A stretch of DNA of 8,481 bases. It comes from Bacillota bacterium. Lineage in GTDB: Bacteria > Bacillota > Clostridia > Christensenellales > CAG-138. Each line of letters opens with the position of its first letter. Within the stretch, counting starts at the first letter, position 1. The position numbers and the translations under genes were made by a program. Under the pieces are notes generated by a model. That model was not told the origin of the DNA. It worked only from the letters and a program-made list of their open reading frames with translations, and made no database searches. The stretch spans positions 1 through 8,481 of the forward strand of contig JAEEYN010000145.1 in the NCBI GenBank assembly GCA_016288175.1, written 5' to 3'. Shown here piece after piece: positions 4,779-8,481 of the stretch.

Positions 4779-6949
4779 TGGTTCATGACCCTCGAGACCT
4801 CGCTCACGCCGCCGATCTTCAGCATGCTCTTCGTGATCGTTTCAAGATGCGTCGCGTTCTGAACATCGAAGGACATCGAAACATCCACGCCGGCGCCGTC
4901 GTCGCTCATTTTCGCGTTGATGCGGCGCAGGTTGATGTGCATGTTAGCGAGCAGCTGCGAGATATCCATAAGAAGCCCCGGCCTTTCCTTCGCGAGGATA
5001 TGGATCGTGACGGGGAATTTCGCGCTCTCCTCATCCGCCCAGGTGACGCCGATGATCCTTTCGGCGTCCGCAAGCAGCGATGCGGCGTTCGGGCAGTTTT
5101 CGCTGTGGATCGAAACGCCGCGGCCGCGGGTGATATAGCCGAAGATCTTGTCGCCGGGGAGGGGGGAGCAGCACTGCGCGAAGCGCACGACCATATTCGC
5201 CTCGCCCTTGACGATGACGGCGCGGCCTTCGGCGTCGAAGCTCTTGAGCGGCTGCTGTTCGTTTTCACTGAGCTTCTGCGCAAGCTCCGCTTCCTTGCGG
5301 GCCTTGCGGTGCGCTTCCATGAGTTTGTTGAGGACCTGGCCGGTGGTGAGCCCGCCGTAGCCGATGGCGGCATAAACGTCGTCGATATCGTTCATGTTAA
5401 GGCGCTGGAGCACCTGCTGAACGTAATCGGGCTTCGTGATCTCGGAGAATTTCTGCCCCTGCCGCCGCGCGGCTTCGGAAAGCATATCGCGGCCCCTTGT
5501 GATATTTTCTTCCCTGTTGGCCTTTTTGAACCATTGTTTGATCTTGTTCTTGGCCTGGGAGGTTTTGACGAAATTCAGCCAGTCCCGGTTCGGCGCGGCC
5601 TGCGGGCTGGTCGTGATCTCCACAACGTCATGCGTGCGGAGCTTGTAATCGAGCTTGACGGGGATGCCGTTGACCTTCGCGTGCTGGGTGTGGTCGCCGA
5701 CGTTGGAATGGATGCGGTAGGCGAAGTCGACGGGCGTCGAACCGGCGGGAAGGTCGATGATCTCCCCGTTCGGCGTCAGAACGAAAACATAATCGGTGAA
5801 GAAATCGTGGCGGACATTGTCCACATATTCCTTCGAGGAGCTTGCGTCGGATTCGTAATCGACAAGCTGGTGCAGCCATTCGAGCTTCTTGTCGAGGTCG
5901 TCCTGCTGGCTGCGGCCCTCCTTATACATCCAGTGCGCCGCGATGCCGAATTCCGCGGTGCGGTGCATCTCCCAGGTGCGGATCTGGACCTCGAACGGCA
6001 TGCCCATGTCGCTGAAAAGCGTCGTATGCAGCGAACGGTACATATTGGTCTTCGGCATCGCGATATAGTCCTTGAACCTCCCCGGGAAGGGGCGCCAGAT
6101 CGAATGGATGATGCCGAGCGCGCCGTAGCAGTCCTTGACGGTGTCGACAATGACGCGCAGCGCGACAAGGTCGTAGATCTCGTTCAGCGTGACCTTTTTA
6201 TTGTTCAGCTTGCGGTAGATGCTGTAAAGATGCTTTGGTCTGCCGTTGATCTCCGCTTTGATGCCGGCTTCTCTGAGAGCCGTCTCGATCTTCCTTGCCG
6301 CCGTCTTGAGGAGGCTCATGCGCTCCTCCTGCTTCGGCTCGATCAGGGATTTGAGCTTGCGGCATTCCTCGGGCATCAGGTAACTGAAGGCTAGGTCCTC
6401 GAGCTCGACTTTGACGGCGCCCATACCGAAGCGGTCCGCGAGAGGCGCGTAAACGTCCATCGTCTCCTTCGCCTTGCGGATCTGCTTTTCGCGGCTGCAG
6501 TAGCCGAGGGTCCGCATATTGTGGAGCCTGTCGGCAAGCTTGATGATAACGACGCGGACGTCGTTCGCGATCGCGAGGAACATCTTGCGGAGGTTCTCCG
6601 CCTGGCGATCCTCCCTCGAAAGCATCTGCGTAAGGTTGGTGTTGGTCAGCTTCGTAACGCCGTCGACCATCTTCGCGATGTCCTTGCCGAACATGGACGC
6701 GATCTGGTCGATGCTGACGTCCATGCCGTCCTCGACGGTGTCGTGAAGAAGCCCGGCGATGACGGTATCCGCATCCATCTCCATCTCAACGAGGATCATG
6801 GCAACGGCTTCGGGGTGAACATAATAAGGCTCAAGCGATTCGCGCTTCTGGCCGGCATGGATCTCCCGCGCGAAGTCGATGGCTTTTTTCAGTAATTCAA
6901 TTTTATCGGGCGAAAACTTCTTTTCGCAGACGGCAAGCAGTCTGTCCAT
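4775..6949 (-). CDS. rel: Bifunctional (p)ppGpp synthetase/hydrolase (Rel)
   Basis: Full-length RelA/SpoT homologue of 724 residues, the stringent-response enzyme that makes (p)ppGpp from ATP and GDP/GTP on starved ribosomes and also degrades it. The HD hydrolase domain (about 20-190) has H45, H69-D70 (LLHDTVED) and D140 (KLADRLHNMRTL). The synthetase domain (about 230-345) has RPKHLYSIYRKL at 237-248, acidic D260 and E320 (FEVQIRT), and the RFKD motif at 291-294, the RxKD form typical of bifunctional enzymes rather than RelA-only synthetases. TGS is at about 386-448, the zinc-finger-like segment with C593, C594, H615 and C619 at about 588-622, and a C-terminal ACT domain at about 645-724. 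One small oddity is NMYRSLHTT (302-310), where I would expect Gln after the Tyr. The ATG at 6949 has only a weak GGGA upstream, in an AT-rich spacer, so translation initiation may be modest. Confidence 0.97.
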   Translation of the reverse strand: MDRLLAVCEKKFSPDKIELLKKAIDFAREIHAGQKRESLEPYYVHPEAVAMILVEMEMDADTVIAGLLHDTVEDGMDVSIDQIASMFGKDIAKMVDGVTKLTNTNLTQMLSREDRQAENLRKMFLAIANDVRVVIIKLADRLHNMRTLGYCSREKQIRKAKETMDVYAPLADRFGMGAVKVELEDLAFSYLMPEECRKLKSLIEPKQEERMSLLKTAARKIETALREAGIKAEINGRPKHLYSIYRKLNNKKVTLNEIYDLVALRVIVDTVKDCYGALGIIHSIWRPFPGRFKDYIAMPKTNMYRSLHTTLFSDMGMPFEVQIRTWEMHRTAEFGIAAHWMYKEGRSQQDDLDKKLEWLHQLVDYESDASSSKEYVDNVRHDFFTDYVFVLTPNGEIIDLPAGSTPVDFAYRIHSNVGDHTQHAKVNGIPVKLDYKLRTHDVVEITTSPQAAPNRDWLNFVKTSQAKNKIKQWFKKANREENITRGRDMLSEAARRQGQKFSEITKPDYVQQVLQRLNMNDIDDVYAAIGYGGLTTGQVLNKLMEAHRKARKEAELAQKLSENEQQPLKSFDAEGRAVIVKGEANMVVRFAQCCSPLPGDKIFGYITRGRGVSIHSENCPNAASLLADAERIIGVTWADEESAKFPVTIHILAKERPGLLMDISQLLANMHINLRRINAKMSDDGAGVDVSMSFDVQNATHLETITKSMLKIGGVSEVSRVMNQ

Positions 6950-6984
6950 AATCCCAAATACCCAATAACTGATAAAATTGAAAA

Positions 6985-7015
6985 TGCCAATAAATAAACG
7001 GATTATTTATCGGCA
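6985..7015 (-). terminator. Hairpin in the apt-rel spacer, possible weak terminator or attenuator
   Basis: On the minus strand, TGCCGATAAATAA pairs with TTATTTATTGGCA across the five-base loop TCCGT. That gives 13 pairs, one of them G-U. It is followed by TTTTCAATTTT. The stem is mostly A-U and the U-tract is broken, so termination would be partial at best. It starts 11 bases after the apt stop codon and ends 35 bases before the rel start. Confidence 0.45.
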
Positions 7016-7026
7016 TCGGCCGTATC

Positions 7027-7551
7027 TCAGTATTTGATGGCGGCAAATACGGGGCAGGTATCGAGCCTTTCGCGGCCGTTGAGGTCGGAAAGCTCGATCG
7101 CGAAAGCGGCGCAGACGACGGTCGCGCCCATCTCGCGCACGAGTTCCGCGGCAGCCCTTGCGGTCCCGCCGGTCGCGAGCAGGTCGTCGACGATCGCAAC
7201 GCGCTGACCGGGCCGGATGGCGTCCTTATGGATCTCGAGGCAGTCGGTGCCGTATTCGAGACCGTATTCGATCTTGTTGACTTCGCAAGGGAGCTTGCCG
7301 GGCTTTCTCGCGAGCACGAAACCGGCGTGCAGCGCGTAGGCGACGGCGGAGCCGATGACGAAGCCCCTGGCTTCGGGCCCGATGACGATATCGACGTCGA
7401 GGGGACGCAGCGCATCCGCGATCGTCGAGATCAGCGATTCATAGGCTTCCGGGTTCTTGACAAGCGTCGTGATATCGCGGAAAAGTATGCCCTCGCTCGG
7501 AAAATCCGGGATGGTGCGGATAGTTTCTTTAAGTTGCTGTTCGTTCATCAT
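7027..7551 (-). CDS. apt: Adenine phosphoribosyltransferase
   Basis: A 174-residue purine-salvage enzyme that makes AMP from adenine and PRPP. The PRPP-binding loop VAIVDDLLATGGT is at residues 118-130. PEARGF (59-64) and RKPGKLP (82-88) are family signatures, as are the N-terminal IRTIPDFPSEGILFRDIT and the C-terminal segment around FAIELSDLNGRERL. Length is typical. I chose ATG 7551 because GGAGGTGA (7567-7560) precedes it; the in-frame GTG at 7563 lies inside that site. A second ATG at 7548 is also possible. The TGA within the Shine-Dalgarno is the recJ stop, so recJ and apt are coupled. The next gene, rel, makes (p)ppGpp, which in firmicutes restrains purine metabolism. Confidence 0.96.
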   Translation of the reverse strand: MMNEQQLKETIRTIPDFPSEGILFRDITTLVKNPEAYESLISTIADALRPLDVDIVIGPEARGFVIGSAVAYALHAGFVLARKPGKLPCEVNKIEYGLEYGTDCLEIHKDAIRPGQRVAIVDDLLATGGTARAAAELVREMGATVVCAAFAIELSDLNGRERLDTCPVFAAIKY

Positions 7552-7559
7552 ATGAGTAT

Positions 7560-7567
7560 TCACCTCC
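7560..7567 (-). promoter_or_regulatory. apt ribosome binding site that contains the recJ stop codon
   Basis: GGAGGTGA on the minus strand contains TGA (7562-7560), the recJ stop. It ends eight bases before ATG 7551. A ribosome terminating on recJ is therefore positioned on the apt initiation site. Confidence 0.75.
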
Positions 7568-8481
7568 GTGAAGGATTGATCAGTTTTGAGCGCATGTCGA
7601 GCACGGCGGAGAAGAGCCTGCTCTCGGTGAGCTTTGTCGGGCGTATGGTCCCGATGCTGACGGAACCGCGCTCGTTGAAGCCGATGAAGCCGACTTCCAT
7701 GAAAACGCGCAGGGCGAAGCGGGCGCAGTATTTCGCCGTCCTGCCGCGCTCCGCAACGCGGACGGTCAGCTCCTCGAAGGAAATATCGCCGGCGGAAAGC
7801 AGCTGCATCGTCTGGTGATAGCAGTCGCCCATGAAATCGCGGTCGCAGCTGAAGCGAAGAGCGACCTCGGAAAAATCCCTTGCGCCGCCGAAGATCCCGA
7901 CGGTGCGGAGCCTGCGGAATTCGGCTCCGGGAAGCGCGGCCTTGATGGCGGCGATGCTGCCGGGGAAGGGCGGTTCGTCGCAGAAGACGATGAGCCTATA
8001 GCCCGCGGGGGGCAGGGTGCCGAGCTTCGGCGCGATCAGAAGGGAATTATCGCAGACAGGGCTGTCGGCGGCGCAGCCGAAGCAGATGCTGACGTTCAGC
8101 CTGCTCGAAGTGATGTCCGCGACGGCCCTCTTTGCGCCTTCCGGCGAGAAGGCGAGGGCGAGGATGCCGGAGATCCGGCTCGAGAATATCTCCGCGAGGG
8201 AGGAATCGGCAAAGGGGATGCTTTCGTCTTCGGAAGGCTCGGCGGTCTGGCCGGAATTTTCAACGAGAGCGTCGCAGAAATTCCACATCCCGTTTTCGAT
8301 GAAGGCATCCGCGTCGGTGGGATATTCCGCCTGCGCCCACTTGATGCGCAGCTGGATGCCCTCGTTCCCGCACCATTTGTTGATGGTCGGCGTGTACAGC
8401 ACGTCCACTTTTTCGGCGCTGAGAAGGGATTTGAAATACGGCCCGGAGCAGAACCAGACGGCTTCCAGGCAGCTTTGGCCG
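7560..8481 (-). CDS. recJ: Single-stranded-DNA exonuclease RecJ, C-terminal part (5' end beyond window)
   Basis: The last 306 residues of RecJ, the 5'-to-3' single-strand exonuclease of recombination and mismatch repair. The DHH and DHHA1 catalytic domains lie outside the window. What is visible starts in the OB-like domain (LEAVWF, then VDVLYTPTINKWCGNEGIQLRIK, the usual end of the RecJ OB fold). The firmicute RecJ C-terminal domain follows, with LLIAPKLGTLPPAGYRLIVFCDEPPFPG and a closing helical segment (FALRVFMEVGFIGFNERG, KLTESRLFSAVLDM). An in-frame GTG at 8408 exists, but the reading frame continues upstream to the edge with RecJ-like sequence, so it is not the start. The call rests partly on position: recJ directly before apt and rel is a common clostridial order. 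Confidence 0.8.
   Translation of the reverse strand, partial: GQSCLEAVWFCSGPYFKSLLSAEKVDVLYTPTINKWCGNEGIQLRIKWAQAEYPTDADAFIENGMWNFCDALVENSGQTAEPSEDESIPFADSSLAEIFSSRISGILALAFSPEGAKRAVADITSSRLNVSICFGCAADSPVCDNSLLIAPKLGTLPPAGYRLIVFCDEPPFPGSIAAIKAALPGAEFRRLRTVGIFGGARDFSEVALRFSCDRDFMGDCYHQTMQLLSAGDISFEELTVRVAERGRTAKYCARFALRVFMEVGFIGFNERGSVSIGTIRPTKLTESRLFSAVLDMRSKLINPSRR

Noticed and set aside
4640..6394. Plus-strand open frame of about 584 codons opposite rel
   Set aside because: Shadow of rel; no recognisable domain, and the arginine-rich composition is typical of antisense frames.
6962..6990. Promoter for rel: TTGGCA, 17 bases, TATTGG
   Set aside because: The -10 match is poor, and the predicted start would leave only a few bases before the ATG at 6949, with no room for a ribosome binding site.
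7551..7563. GTG at 7563 as the apt start
   Set aside because: It lies within the GGAGGTGA ribosome binding site that serves ATG 7551.
8406..8408. GTG at 8408 as the start of an independent gene
   Set aside because: The frame runs on upstream to the edge with sequence continuing the RecJ OB-like domain, and no ribosome binding site is present.

Overview
The window reads as a chromosomal segment of a fairly GC-rich anaerobic member of the Clostridia, perhaps an uncultured gut Oscillospiraceae or Christensenellales-type organism. This is an inference from three things: the gene order recJ-apt-rel-dtd-MBL hydrolase-hemZ, which I know as a clostridial arrangement; an oxygen-detoxifying flavodiiron protein; and a radical-SAM HemZ. 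Every gene I can support lies on the minus strand, so transcription runs from base 8481 towards base 1. The long open frames on the plus strand are shadows of these genes, produced by biased codon use.

In transcription order: the 3' end of recJ (8481-7560, cut by the window edge); apt, whose ribosome binding site contains the recJ stop codon; a 77-base AT-rich spacer with a 13-bp hairpin; rel, a full-length bifunctional (p)ppGpp synthetase/hydrolase; dtd, overlapping rel by an ATGA; a small metallo-beta-lactamase-fold hydrolase; and hemZ. Most junctions are overlapping or a few tens of bases, so this looks like one operon covering DNA repair, purine salvage, stringent response and tRNA proofreading. 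The expected next genes, hisS and aspS, do not follow.

Between hemZ and the last gene sits a 563-base AT-richer insert (1493-2055). It encodes only a 126-residue four-helix-bundle protein of the 23S rRNA intervening-sequence family. It is bounded by inverted repeats made of the heptamer AATARTG, with 4 heptamers on one side and 8 on the other, each capped internally by RAGGAAG. This compact element is the most unusual item here: it looks like a non-autonomous mobile element or an RNA-level intervening sequence lying between protein genes rather than inside rRNA.

Downstream of the insert is a flavodiiron (FprA-type) protein with all metal ligands, fused to a flavin-reductase domain and truncated by the window edge. 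Its start codon is only 24 bases from the end of the insert, so its promoter must lie in the insert or further upstream in the operon. No stretch longer than 300 bases lacks a gene. I see no tRNA, rRNA, CRISPR array, classical transposase or riboswitch.
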